64,000 nucleotides of DNA from Eremophila alpestris peregrina (lineage: Eukaryota > Chordata > Aves > Passeriformes > Alaudidae): contig WMCF01000025.1 of assembly GCA_009792885.1 (NCBI GenBank), forward strand, positions 8,892,123 to 8,956,122. The letters are read 5' to 3'. Positions 23,898 to 36,800 of this stretch are shown one piece after another (position 1 is the first letter of the stretch; every line of letters begins with the position of its first letter). The position numbers were made by a program, and so were the translations under genes. The notes under the pieces are model-generated. The model saw only the letters and a list, made by a program, of their open reading frames with translations. It did not search any database and was not told the origin of the DNA.

Positions 23898-25521
23898 CAA
23901 CTGCTGCCTAATCCATGTTTTCACCACAAGGGCTGTATTCCATAAAGAGGCAACGTTCTCCAGATTTCTTATGGCACAGTGGTAATATTTCTTCATACAA
24001 CCACACAAAATTATTGCATACGGATCAGACTGTGTCTGGGTGTCTGGGTAACAGAAGGTGCAAGAAGAAGGGTACTGAAATGTCAGCTCTTTTGCAAGCA
24101 ACAGAGTGCTAGAGGAACTCCTGTTCATGTCAGAAGGAGTAATTATCAAAAACCAGGATCTCACACACAGAAATGACACCTTTGCTGTAATTAAACAGGA
24201 CCAACTACTGACATATTCAGTAAGGACTCTAAAATACTTAAATGCATTAATACAGCTGAGCATGCAACTGTGAAAGACTGAACACTGCTGGAATTAGAAA
24301 TTGTAGCTATTCTTGTTCTTTCCTATATCTTTTCTGTCTTTGTCTTTCTTCTTCTAATTCCCTCTTCTTGAAGTTTTGAATAATTTAAAATTAGATGGGT
24401 TTGGAGCTTGATAAGTTGAATAGACAAAGTTAACACTTTGTGAGATGTTTTATGTTGATAAAATGCTGCTCTAAAACTTTTGCCAAAGTTTTCTGATTTT
24501 CTTTAGTTGCCAGTGAAGGTTTTGGATTTTTTTTTAATTTTGGCCTGTTGAGAACACCTTGTATATCTCCCAGACATCTAACTTAGAGCATATAAATACT
24601 TGTAAGCCCTTTTAAGGGCTCATTGAGCAAGTGTTGTTTAACACAGTCAGTTGAGGACAACCAGCATGCCTTGACCATAGAGTTACACTATAGGATAACA
24701 ATGCGTGAAACTGCCAGACATCAAAGGAAAGTCACACAATGTGGCTAGCTAGCCTTAGCCTTAACTTATGGCAACATTCACAAGGTGACAGGGTGAAACA
24801 CTGACAGATGTAGAAAATAAAAAGAATGATGGGTTCCTTAGAGAATCTGAGTAAACACAAATTGACGAGTCATTACCAAGGCACTGAAGTTTTAAAAACT
24901 CACAGAGTGTACATGGGGATGCTTTTTTTTTGTTTTTGCATTATGTTGTTTGGAGGATATAAGGGTGATAAAGGGGAAGAACTTGAAAGAGGAACAAGGA
25001 TATACTATGAAGCAAAAAATATAATCAGGATTGCATGAGCCCCGTGCTTGATCAACACAATTTCACCACAACATCAAATTGTTTCTGCAGTGTTCACATC
25101 TGGGTTACTTCCACAGGAGGGACTTTTTATGCTTTCCCTTGATGCTGAAGAAGGAATACTAGAAATACCCTTCTTAATATTGCCAAGGAGGGTGTCACTT
25201 AGCAACATAATTTATTCCTAACTCCTTGTTTCATGCATGGGAAATTCTGCCCAGTACAGCTAAGATAAATACTTTGTAGATAATAAAAGAAAACGTCTGT
25301 ATGCAAACCCGGAGTACCCCCATGTGAACACCTATGACCACCAATCATCATACCAAAATAAAGCCTGAAATTACTCAAGTAAAGTCATGATGAAGTAATG
25401 CAAAGAAAAATGGATAAACACTATCATGACTATCAAGGTCATAAAGTAAAATAATGAAACAAATAAAAAGCAAGACAACTTCAAGAAACTTTTAAATGCC
25501 TAATTATCCTTTAATCTGACT

Positions 25522-25527
25522 TTTATT
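25522..25527 (-). terminator. Candidate polyadenylation signal of CMBL copy C
   Basis: AATAAA reads on the minus strand about 165 bases after the stop codon, a plausible distance for a short 3' UTR. Confidence 0.4.
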
Positions 25528-25691
25528 TCACAATTTTCTGTAAATACTGTCAAAAATAATTTAAAGTTATAAATTAAAATATTCCTATTTTAGTTTATGA
25601 CAACTTTCAAAATGAGATATTTTTCCCTTTACTGTTTTCTTCTCTCAAATCAATCACTGGTATTGAAGCCTAGCATTTCTTTCTGCTATTG

Positions 25692-25871
25692 TCAAACAAA
25701 CATTTTGATCCAATCAATCATATCCCTTCTAGCTTCTTCAATATAAGGTTTATCCTCAGGTCTCATATCTTCTGGCTTCAGTTGTGCAAACCCATGAACT
25801 TGCCCAGGATAAACTTTAATTTTATATGGAACTTTACAATTCTGTTTCAGCTTGTCCTCCAATAAGAAGAT
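25692..25871 (-). CDS. CMBL copy C, coding exon 5 (His209 and stop)
   Basis: This 180-nt exon follows a T-run and CAG. It encodes LLEDKLKQNC, then GQVHGFAQLK with His209, and ends WIKMFV followed by TGA at 25694-25692. The HRKRE stretch after the histidine in copy A is AQLKPE here. Confidence 0.91.
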   Translation of the reverse strand: MFLLEDKLKQNCKVPYKIKVYPGQVHGFAQLKPEDMRPEDKPYIEEARRDMIDWIKMFV

Positions 25872-28800
25872 CTGAAAAAAAAACCAAACCAAACAACATT
25901 TTTTCCATTATATTATGGAAGTTTGCCAAATTTGCTGTTTCTCATAGAGAAAACACCTCTTTGGCTGAAACTATTGTTTTTTTAAGTATGGGTGAGTCTA
26001 AGAACCTCAACAATTGCAGCAAAGATGTTTGGTAAATCTCATTGCCATAAAGGAGCAGGTGTGTTTCTGTTCCGACTCTCAGGCTGGTAACCTACACTTG
26101 AAGCTCTGATCTTGAGAGAAAATATTCCATAAACCTTAATGATCATCAGTCCAAAATATTTTGATAGGCTTATTTACATAGTTCCAGAAAACATGGAGGG
26201 CTTTTTTTTATTTTTTAGTTTACTGAACAACAAAAAGGCATTGCTCTGACACAATTTTTTGGTGATTAGTGTGCATACAAAGAACTAATAATGTGTTCGT
26301 GTACCCACATACATTTGCTGGCACAGTTTGTGCTCATTTCCATTAAAAGTCAGAAAATAGAAGAATGAAACCTTATTTTGCCTCACAAGCTTACTTCTAT
26401 CCATTATGCAGATTAGAGACAGTATTGCAATTTACTTCATCTTTTTTTTTTTTGTTTTGGTTTGTGGGATTTTTTATATGGAGCCCTTTTTGTCAGTACA
26501 GAAAACTCTGTATTTGAAGGTTGTTTTTTAACACAGGAATTTTTACATATATAATCTGCACAGAAAGAAAGCTTCAGGAGAAAAATGTGTGGTTTCAATG
26601 TGTAACACATGACAGAAAAATGCATTTGCCAAAATTGTGCCCCTGGCAGAAAGACACACTCACCATAAAATGAGAACAGATAATAAAGAATTTGTTTTCC
26701 TCTTCAGAGGAGACACATATGAGGTATAGTTAATATGCTGACTAATGCAATTGGAAGTATATATTGAATGACTTCTACATTCCCAGAGCACACTGCCAGT
26801 TCTCAAGCCAGACCCTACCCTAAAAAACAAGCTGTGCTAGAGGTGGCATGTTTTCCTTGAGATTGAAGAAAAAGAATTTATGCACAGAAGAGGGCACCAG
26901 TTTCCTACCCATATATTTCTCCAGCTTCTCACATATGCTTACAATAGGGGTTATGTCAGAACATAGATGGCAGCCAGGAGTCAAAACATTTGAGTCTACA
27001 TGTTGTTGTTGTCTCAGCTAAAATTCATGGCCACTCTTTTGACACAGTTCATTTTGTCTTCTTGTAGCAAAAGCAGTTAGTCATTGCTCCCCATCAAAAG
27101 AAAGTTCAGTTACTGAGATCAAACTACCTTTTTTTTTTTTTCCATTCAGTGTCCAAATTCAGTGGTTAAGCTACCTGATTTCTTACCCATAGCAGTAGTA
27201 TATAAGTTTTTGAGATGCTTGGCTCATACCAAGTTGCATATTCCTGCCCAGTTTCACACTCTGCTTGTCTGGCCACTCAGAGACTGGCGACTTCTTTACT
27301 GTATTCCTTACCTCAAAAAAGAAGCTTTGAATAACCTAAACAAGGTAGGGGGGAAGTAGAAATATAAACAGAACCATCCAACCTGTCTAATTTTTTTTTT
27401 ATTTGAAAACGGTTTCCAACAATTTCTGTGTAGAAAAATGAATTATGGGAAAAGCAGTCTTTCCAGAACAACAACTTACCTGATCCAAAGAAATAGTGTG
27501 GTCTTTCTCACCAAAAATGAAAAATGTGGGATTTAGCAAACTGTATCTTTCTTCAGAGTCTCTAATTATTCCTATAATGTTTTGAGAAACAGTCGATTAG
27601 TGAGGTTAGCATTCCTGCAAGATGAATGGCAGAATAAAAGAGAACATTTCTATTTAAGTTTAGTCATTAGGCACATTACTTAGATCAGGACAGTGGCTAT
27701 TTGGATGGAGAATAAGCATTTGGAAAGCCTCCTCTCCTAAAACAAGGAATGATTTTTTTTTTTTTTACAGTATCCTTAATATTTGTATACCAATATAGCC
27801 TACTGCTGAAATAACCATGATTAAAAACTGCAACTCACCTTTGAGTTGAGTATTTACAGAAATTGTTACAAAGCAATAGGTAGAATTACAAACTGTGCAC
27901 AGCCATGTGAACCCAAGTAAGTTTTCATGTGTTCTACACTACCATAGAGGGACACCCCAGCGGTTAATTGAGGATTTTTCAGCATCAAGTGATGTACTGC
28001 CATTCCACCCCAGGAAAACCCAACGATACCAATCTTCTTTGCACCGCACTGTTCCTTTAGATACTTCAAGACAACATCAGCTTCCCTAAGACATATAAAG
28101 AAAAGTAAACTAAGGAATCAATTTAAGAAATAAAGTAAAAGACATACATGGTATTTTTTTCTGTGTCATTTAAAACAGAGATTACTTTAAAAAGCACATT
28201 TCAGGCTAGAGCAGTGGCTTCTATTATTAAATGAGTGTTAACATCTCTGGTCCTAGTTTAGGGAAGTACAGGTGTAGGCACTTAAATACTTACCTGAATT
28301 GTCACCTGCTCCTTTGTTTTCAAAATTAGTAAATTTTTATTTGAATCACTTTGTCTAGGACAGGACAATTAAAGACAAGACATATCTGCAAGTAGAACAA
28401 CATCTTGCATTATGGACTGTAGGAATAGATAAGGTTCACTGTACTATCTCTACAGAGTTCACCTATTTAGATAAAGATTTTGCCTATGTCATTCCTATTA
28501 CACAAGTTAATACTAAAATACCTTACCAAGCCCACATGCAAGAATGTTATGCTAAAGAAGCAATTATTCAAATTACATTGTCAGCAACTGCAATGTTTTA
28601 AAAACTAACTTTTGCATGAGGTGCAATGAAAAAAACCCAAGAAAAATATTTTTATTGTGGGTGAGAACACGTAAATTTTTTTAATTGCTGACTTCTGATG
28701 TCTCAATATTTTTTATCTTCCTCATTACCTAGAGAGTTTTAAATTAAGTTTAAATGCAGAGTCCATAAATTATTAACTATATTTTCAAACATTAGGTAGA

Positions 28801-30867
28801 GCTGTATGGTCATTCAGGTGTGGTTAGGCTGACCAAAAAAGCCCAGCATGAGAGTGACATGAAGAGGACATTGTGTCCTAGGCCTGTAGCCAAACAGATT
28901 TGGGTTGTTTGAAAGGATACTAAGAAAGCCATGGGTATGTTGGGTTCCATGCTCTCTGAAAGAGCAATGGATCTAAACTGGAATGTTCACCTACAAGGGA
29001 TCCCTCAGAAGACAGAAAGGCATGTCCTGAGATCTTAATTATTTAAGACAGTGCCCACATATCTGTTCCTCTTTGGAATAGGGTTTTTTTTATAGTTGTT
29101 AGCCATTTGTCTTTTCAAAAAAAATTTGGTCACAACTTCTGGAATTATATGGTCAAAAACTTTGCTGAGAGACATTGAAGATAAACTGTGGCTGCTAAAT
29201 ATCTGGACAGGGTCAGAAGAATACTTGTGGCTTGCAGGATGGTAGCTGAGTTATAGGGTGTCATTGCCTCACTATCATCTGAAGTTTTGAGCTGTGATGA
29301 GAGAGGCTGAAGAAACAACAATGCCTCCCATAATTCAGGGAAGCCGTGTTACAGGCACTGATAGGTCATATGGATCATGATCCCTTTATTTCACACTGAA
29401 AAAAAAAGTACAGTTGATCAGATGTATCTTAGGTTTTGGCCAGTCTAGCAAATTTTTATGTAGTGCTGCTCAGGAGAGTCTCATCAGTACCTATCATAAT
29501 CTGCAAGGCAGAAAGCAAGATGGGCATGTGACAACTGGCAGATAACATCTGCAGTTGTAGAAGAATTTTCCTCCTTATCTTGAGGAACTGGGGGCAGAAT
29601 CAGCACTTGTGGGTGAGAGTGCTGGGTATTTTGTAGACTGTGAAACACTGTGAGCCTGTGTGGCCAGTGAAACATAGTCAGAAAAGGGCTCAGGGAAACA
29701 AGACAGGGACAATAAGAGTGTTGGGCAGAGCAGATGATCCTTTTCAAATCCCAGCCAAGACAGTGCCCAGGACTACAGAAGAATCCCCCGGAATAAGAAA
29801 CTGTGGTTGTGCAGCCAGCTTGCTCTGCTGTGAGGTGTCACTTCTAATATTTCATGTAAATTCTCCTTTTATGCTGGATGCTTTTTAAAGTTCAAGTACA
29901 AATATGTATCTTACTTGTCTACTTTCATAGGATCATGATTTTTCATCCAGTCAGGAAAGTCAGCCCAGTGATCAGTTGATTTCCAGGGTTCTGTCCCCTT
30001 GAAGAAGTCTGGGCAGATGGTTCTGTGTGAGATATGGAATTCAGTCAATTTTCATTGAATCTGTGGATGTCTAAATGTCTCCTAATATCTTCTAGTCCAG
30101 AGTACACATCTACATGATCACTGTCTGAATCATGTTTTACTCATCCTGTTCTGATAATCAGCTAGCTAAAAGCGTATGACTTTGTATTAAAAGAAAAAAA
30201 AAGACACAAATAAATGCTCATTGTTTCCTTAGACACACTTAATACAAAAATAAAGGAATTAAACAAACTTTCTGATTCTACATAAACACATATTTACCTC
30301 TCTGCTGTTACAAGCTAAAGCAAATGTTCAAAAGGTTGGGTTCTTAAAAGCTTATACAACTTAAAATAGATACCACTGTTTCTCTTTGGATCACCCAAAG
30401 AAAAACATCACCAAATCTGCTTCATATGCACAAACACAGGCACTTCAAGTCTCCTTGTGCCTTTGTGCTCAGGTAGCCATTTTTCCTGGGTCAGTTTTAG
30501 CAGCTTTGGTGGCTCCATGGAAACATTCAATCCATTTTCATTTGCTCAGACTTGAAATGGTATGGTTGCCTTATGTGTATTGGAAACATCATATGCCATG
30601 CCTGGCTTTGGGCCTGGTAATCAGTGGATTTAAGGGGAAGACAGGAAAGAAAGTTGCTTACATAAATCCATGACCTGCCATCAAATCAACTATGTATCTG
30701 ATATCTGGGAACTTCCATCCAAATACATCATGAACCACAATCACAGCTTTGTCCGTGGAAAAAGATGGTCTACAGACATATGCCTTAATGTGCTCAATTT
30801 GTACTTCATGTCCAAGGCACCCATAGTGAGACCTTTCTCCAGTATTATATAGAAAAGGATCAGCCAT
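25692..30867 (-). CDS. CMBL copy C: CMBL-like hydrolase with Ser in place of the catalytic Cys, 242 aa
   Basis: Dienelactone-hydrolase-family paralogue, predicted soluble and cytosolic. Coding segments are 30867-30662, 30022-29915, 28085-27943, 27571-27480 and 25871-25692 (206, 108, 143, 92 and 180 nt), all with GT-AG junctions and the same phases as copy A. They sum to 729 nt, giving 242 residues. The three-residue difference lies in the N-terminal segment, which also lacks the CPCDIG motif. The nucleophile elbow reads GFSWGG, so Ser129 replaces Cys; Asp176 (GEKDH) and His209 (QVHGF) are retained. An open frame with all splice sites kept argues against decay. It may be a serine-type esterase, a weakened hydrolase or a non-enzymatic paralogue; the sequence cannot decide. 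It is the first-transcribed member of the array, and its own non-coding first exon was not found. No gene symbol is given because orthology to a named paralogue is uncertain. Confidence 0.9.
27480..27571 (-). CDS. CMBL copy C, coding exon 4 (Asp176)
   Basis: This 92-nt exon lies between acceptor TTATAG and donor GTAAG. It encodes DSEERYSLLNP, then FFIFGEKDHTISLDQ, and carries the predicted catalytic Asp. Confidence 0.89.
27943..28085 (-). CDS. CMBL copy C, coding exon 3 (Ser129 at the nucleophile position)
   Basis: This 143-nt exon lies between acceptor CTTAG and donor GTAGTG. It encodes EADVVLKYLKEQC, then GFSWGG and GVSLYG. The nucleophile codon is TCC at 28015-28013, where copy A has TGC. 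The donor departs from consensus at +4 and +5 (GTAGTG), so its use should be confirmed. Confidence 0.88.
29915..30022 (-). CDS. CMBL copy C, coding exon 2
   Basis: This 108-nt exon lies between acceptor ACACAG and donor GTAAG. It encodes ICPDFFKGTEPW through DPMKVDK and matches exon 2 of copy A in length and phase. Confidence 0.88.
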
Positions 30868-30875
30868 TTGAAAAC
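30662..30875 (-). CDS. CMBL copy C, coding exon 1 (with 8-nt leader)
   Basis: Acceptor TTTTTTAG is followed by an eight-base leader and ATG at 30867. The exon encodes MADPFLYNTGE, then EHIKAYVCRP and VVHDVFGWKFPDIRY. The donor is GTAAGC at 30661. The reading frame extends upstream into the intron, but the leader length shared with copies A and B supports this ATG. Confidence 0.9.
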
Positions 30876-30879
30876 CTAA

Positions 30880-33800
30880 AAAAAACCAACAACAACAAAA
30901 AGAGAAGGTAGCAAGAATGTAAAAATAATTTGTTAACATAAATTATTTAGAGCAAAAAGGCAAATATGGTCTTCTGAAAGTAGTTCAATAACTTCTGTAA
31001 TAACACTGACATCCTTGTATGAGAGAAAGCAGAAAAATCAAAAGCAATGTTCCAGTGCAGAATGCCTCTTCGTCTATTATGGTATTAAACTGAGAATAAA
31101 GAGAAATATCTAAATCAAAGTTCTCAAATTACCAACAACCTGCACATGTAGGTCTTGACACTCATGTCACATTTGTTTTGCTGCCATGTGGCTCTGTCAG
31201 CGCTGGTGTGAAGCACTCTGGCTTTCAATGTCACTCTCTCCTGAGGCATGGGGTCATCATGGGTGTCTTTATGGGGAATCCTGCGCTGGTTTCTCTGCAC
31301 TATTTGCAAGGACCACAGCACTCAACTGCTGCATTGAAGTGTAGTGTTCAGTGCTTCTCTTGGTGCTGGTGCCTAGTAGCTCATCTGTGCTTTCTGTAGC
31401 AGCATCACAGCTCTTCTGAGAGCAGAGGTACTGGGCAGAGTTAGTAAAGAACTGCAATACAGATTTGTAAACTAGATTCCAATGCCATTTGCCCCCATGC
31501 CCTTGAAAGTGATTGCAAGAAAACAAGCTTATGTGCAAGCCTCATTCAGAATATTTGAGAGTGTATGGTTTTGTCCCTTCTCCAAAAGTAGCAATTAGAG
31601 ACAATGAGCCAGTAGATGTACTAGACAGATTAATGGCAAAAGTTGTTCTGGCTCTCTGTGTCAGGAGCTTGGAATGGACTCTGTGCAAAAAGTAGATTGT
31701 GATCCTGTAATTAAAGGTGGTGTTACAATGCATCTATACAAGAAATTCAATTAAGTCTGCAGGGGCAGTGATAATAGTAGCATTTCCTAGTCATGTACTG
31801 ACTTTGAAACTGTCCTTGGGTGTGCAGTACCCAGGCACATTCACTATGACTGTCTCCATCATTTCTACATCAACCTATTATTTTAATTTGTGTTGTAACT
31901 TGTCCTTCATAAAACTATCTAATCTTCATGGAAGAGCAGCAAATTCCTATAAAAATACATGCCTTCCTCAGCCCTCCATTAACTAGAGCAGCAGAGGGCT
32001 ACATTTCACAGAGTAATGGGAAATTTTGCCTAGGCAATATGGACACATTTGGAACCATGGTACAGACAGACTGAAGAACAGAGGGTTGATGCCACAAAGA
32101 CTCATTGCTTACTTATGCCCCACACGACACTTCCCAATTTGCATGATTCACTCTGGCTCAGTAAAAGAATCCATATTTTATATGCATTTAGACTGCTTTA
32201 TACCCAAGATAATCCAAGTTTTATGTGCATTTAAAGTGTTTTACACCCAAGGTAATTGACCTTCCTAATGCATAGTGCAGAGACACTGTTCTTCCCCATC
32301 ATCTCCCAGCCCTGAGGCTGCTGTCACCAGATCTGGAAGGGCAGCACTGAGTTTGAGCAAATGCACTTGATTACAGCCATAACCCTGGCTGACAGTGGTG
32401 TAGACATACAGGAACTGGGCAGACATGGCTCTACTGCTCTAATCAAGCTCCTTCAGATAAATCCATGAGATGGATGATCTCTCATCATCAGTAATCCCCT
32501 GTGCTGATAACTGAGAATTGATTACATGTGTTAATTTTCATTCCACCTTTCTCAACATCTGTCAGACTTGATTCTAGGAAGCATGAACTAGCCTGAACTT
32601 CAAGATTAAGACCTCCGTTGTTTTGGCATTATATGAAAGTGAAAGGTATGACACACATGGGAGATTATCTTCTAGTTTAAGCCCCCATAATGCTTGAAAT
32701 GCCTGAAATAGTTGAGAGAGGTCTGTTCATACAAAAGTGCTTCCTACTTCTCTTTTTTATAACCTAAGGTGAATGAGCTTGTTGAAGTACCGGAGGCTGC
32801 CTGGAGAAACCACAGGCACTCCCAAAGATAGCTCACACATCTGCCTTCTGAGATGGCAGCCACAGTCTTACTCCACTGTGGTATTTTGCGCAGAAGGGCA
32901 CAACCTATGGTGTCCCCTTCAAGGAAGTGTTGTTGAGGAGGCATTAAGCTATGCAATAGTTGTGAACCAGCCTCCTCCCTATCCACTGGTTGCTTCCCAG
33001 AAACCATTTCTTTGGCCTGTGCTGACTGAGGCCAGGCCAGCTGGCTCCTTTCCAGGCACCAGGCAGCAGAGAACGTTAGTAAATAGTCAGCCACACCTGA
33101 ACTGCTTAGAAGTTTGATGGGATCCTGTTCAGTCAGAAGCTTTATTTGCTCCCGCCTGCTTTGTCCCACGCAATGTGGTGTGGCAAAGCAACGCGCCAGG
33201 ATATTTCCTACTTTTCCAGTCTCACCTCATTCCCTCTTCCCACCAATTTCAGCCATTACACTTTTCCTTTTCCTGCTTTCCCCGTGGCACAGCTCCAAGC
33301 AGGAACTCTTGCCTTTTTGTCCTGCTCCTCATCACTGTGCTGCAGCACAGAGGAGATGCAGGGCCTGCTGGGAACAGGGAAAGTCAAGGAAAGTTACTGC
33401 TGCTAATGGGAAAAACCACAGATAATGATGAATCTTGTCTTATCCTACTGCTCTGTAAGGGAAAGCCTTCTTAGAGCTTCTCCTTCTCTCCAGCGGTCCT
33501 GCTCTTCCTTGGGTGTCTTGATATTCAGCTTTCATGCAAGTAACATAAAAAGCGAGCAGAGTTATTTACACAATGCATAGATGGGCTCCACCAAAGGTGG
33601 TAGGACAGACCCAAACTACTGCATTTCTTGGAGTGACAAATCACATAGTTACATTCTGCTGAGTCTTAGTTTTCATCAGGAAAAAACAAATCTCTACTTG
33701 GGAAGTGAGGTTAAAAATATTTTTAAAAACAATCAGGTTAAATAGAGGCAAAGATCCTGCTAAGGACAATCTCCACTTCTCAGAAAGTGAGTACGAGCAC

Positions 33801-36800
33801 GTGATCTCCAAGTGCTGTGCTGTTTGGCAGAACCTTGGACTACTGATGCCAAGATGTGACATCTCTGCCCTTTTCCCGGGTCGAGCGGTAACATTTTAAA
33901 CTACAGCAGCATTTCATTTCAATGCTAAGGGCTCAGTGGACCAAACAAGGAAAAGAATGGAAATTCATTGCCATAAGGGTGAAAAAAATTATTATAGTCC
34001 TTTAATGTGAACTTGCTACTTGATGAACATAAATTACCAGTGTACTCAGAACTATTGCTGTACCACAGCTTGTAGCAAAGACTCAAAATGAAATTTAGTC
34101 TTTCCCAAAGTTGACAGCCTTTATCTTCATCTTATCTGTCCCTTGATACGTGTCTTTTTGCAATCTTTTACTGAAACCAAAATAATAGTCTCTCTTTAAA
34201 AGAGTAGGTTTTGCTGATTGTTTCATACCTTTTCAAAGAGCTATATCTACTTGCTTAGCAATTTCAGATTTTCCCTTTCAGCACAGGTAAAAGTAGTTAT
34301 CTTTTTCTCCTGTCAACTCAGTCTGCATGGACCAGTTTGCCCTCACATACCTGGAGTGCAGGATCCTGTTTCAGCCCAGCTTGCTTCTTCTGCTCAGTGA
34401 GATTTCTCTAAACAGGAAAAGAAAACCAGTTCTTGCTGACAGTTTTGCTCCTGTCGCTGCCCATCCAGTTTTCAGGTGCTCTTCAACTCTTCTGCAGATT
34501 TTGGGATTGGGAAGTGAGGAGGAGAGGCTTCTTTCAAGAGTCATCCCGAACGGAAGGGGTGGGGACAGATCATGCAGAGAGGCAGTCTGCAGCAGGCTCC
34601 ACATCAGTTGCCTTTACTCCACCTTTCATTTATTCATTATCTGAGGAGTTCAGAAGGAAAGATGCACCCAAACACTGTACTGACTATGATGTGTATGATA
34701 CAGACATTTAAGACACTGCAGAGGCTTTAAACTATTTATAACTGAGATATTTAGCATCAGTGGTGTGCTTGCTGATGCATTTTCTTGAAGAATATTCATA
34801 ATCTTTCTTGACTATAATAAATGTCATCAATGAAATTTAAAGCGAATTAAGATGAATCTATCCTGGCAAATTCGCAGCTTAAAAAACTTACTAAGTCTCC
34901 CTAGCACACACAAACATATTACAACCACACCCATAAGTATTCTCAACAAGTTGAAAAGTGTTCCAGGTTATTTGTGATTAGACTTGCATTTGACAAGCAA
35001 GAAAGACTTGAGTCTGTGGTGGCTCACTGAAATTTTCCATTCCTATTTCCCCAATGGCAGTATATGCAAGGAACATTAACTTAGCCCTGGCTCTGGCATG
35101 CAGTCATTTTCTCTGTGGGTACACATGGTCTGGGTGTGTGTGTGCATGTTGGAGGGTGGGGGGTATGCAAACGAGAGAGACAAAAGAGCTCAGAGGAAAT
35201 GATAATGTGATTTCAAGGCAGAGATCAGTAAAGAAATTCTTATTCTTGGTGTATATGACAAACAAGTTCCCCAGTCACCCAGCAGATGCTCAGGAGTACT
35301 CTGTGAGCTAGGGACCATAATCTGAGGACTATGTTAAATAGCTGATAGATGGACACAGCTCACCAAACTTCAGACATTTACAATGATGATGTCTTCATAT
35401 CAGCAAGGTGTCTACACTCCCACAGTGTCATCAATATTTAGAGTATGATTCACACTCCATGGGTGTCTTTTTTTTGAATGAAAATAGGTAGTCCCCTAGA
35501 TGACCCAAGTAGTGCAATAAGATTGCTGTGCTGAATGCATAATAACTAGGCACAATGAGTCCTACCTCTCTGTGCTGTGGGAGCTGCACACAACTCAAAA
35601 TTAAAGTTTGTCAGGACCAGAAAGAGGATGTTTGTCCTGTTACACCTGTCAGTAGATTTGCACATCAGGATTGTACAAGAAACCATTAAAAAGATTGCTT
35701 GTGTTGCAAGGGAGGGAGTGGGGAGCCTTGACTGAAAAGATCCGGTTTGTACTTTGATTTTAATGGCATCTTGCTTGGCCTTGTGCAACTCCACCTGGGT
35801 GGGTGTCTTGTACTCAGATCCACAAGACTGAAGTATTGCCTTCCTGCCTTGCCCCCACAGAACGTGGATTCATCCCAGCTGCAGTCCCCTGGAGCAGACT
35901 GAGCCAGCAGAAGCTTATATCTGATCCCCACATGCATCTCTTGACTGTAGATCTTGGTGCCCAGTCTTGTGGGTGGTTAGGGTAAAAGGAGAGCAAAGCA
36001 CTCACTCTGCTCTAATGGAAGCCTTTGCCTGCACACAGTGTTTATATTTGACCTCCAAACCCTCTATCATTCAGATCTCACATACTTGTTGAGACTGTCT
36101 TTTTCTCTGGAAGATAAAATCACTTCTGTAATGGACTCAGGATTATGGATATCATTGCATCCATGAATTTCCTACAGTCTCAAGGAACTTATACATTAAA
36201 TTCTTTATGCCTGCTGTGAACATTTCTATTTTCGGGGGTTAAAAAAAAAAAAAAAAGGAAGAAGACAGATAAGAGCTGGAACAAGCACAACAGATTTACT
36301 TGTTCAAACACAGTGGTGGAATTTCTCATTCAGCGGAGACACACAGCTGGTTTTTTGGCTGGTTTGACTTCTTTTGCTCCTTAAGGCTTCCACCAAAACT
36401 GCTCCTCCTGGCTTTATAGAAATGGGCATAGACTAAAGCCCAAAAATTAATCACCACAGCTGTTGCCTAGAATTTCAGTTGTATGTCAATAAAAGAAACA
36501 AGATCCTAGGACATGGAAGCCTGCTGCCCTGAGGCAAAATAGGAAGGTATTCTCTCCCAGATGACTACTGATATCTAAAAACCCAGAAAGGCAGGTACTC
36601 TGGTGGCATCTAGTGCAGAAGTGAAACACAGATGGAGAAACCAATGAGCAGGCTTAAACATGCCCAATCTACAGTCATCCCATACAGTATTTGGAGTGCT
36701 GCTGGTAACAACAGACTTGCCGGGAAGTTGAAATAATTACAAATGTTGTATTTATGTTGTGAAAAAACCTGTTGAAAGCATCTCTGTTGAGTGACAGGAT

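Larger units (their letters stand above)
19170..25500. other. Interval between CMBL copies B and C
   Basis: It holds the diverged CR1 at 22.7-23.2 kb and the three simple or tandem repeats at 23.3-23.9 kb. No further CMBL exon or other gene is recognised. Confidence 0.55.

Noticed and set aside
23799..24263. 154-codon minus-strand open frame
   Set aside because: Much of it is the GGGAA repeat read as Pro-Phe-Ser-Leu repeats, and the remainder has no recognisable family.
24590..25390. Possible degraded solo LTR with TATA-like and AATAAA-like motifs
   Set aside because: Common short motifs in AT-rich DNA; no paired ends or target-site duplication was visible.
27866..27942. Read-through of copy C exon 3 to a stop in the following intron
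   Set aside because: The frame after GVSLYG has no family similarity, and the next exon joins perfectly in phase at the GT.
31124..31321. Possible retropseudogene on the minus strand upstream of copy C
   Set aside because: The protein matches nothing I recognise and there is no poly-A tail or flanking repeat.
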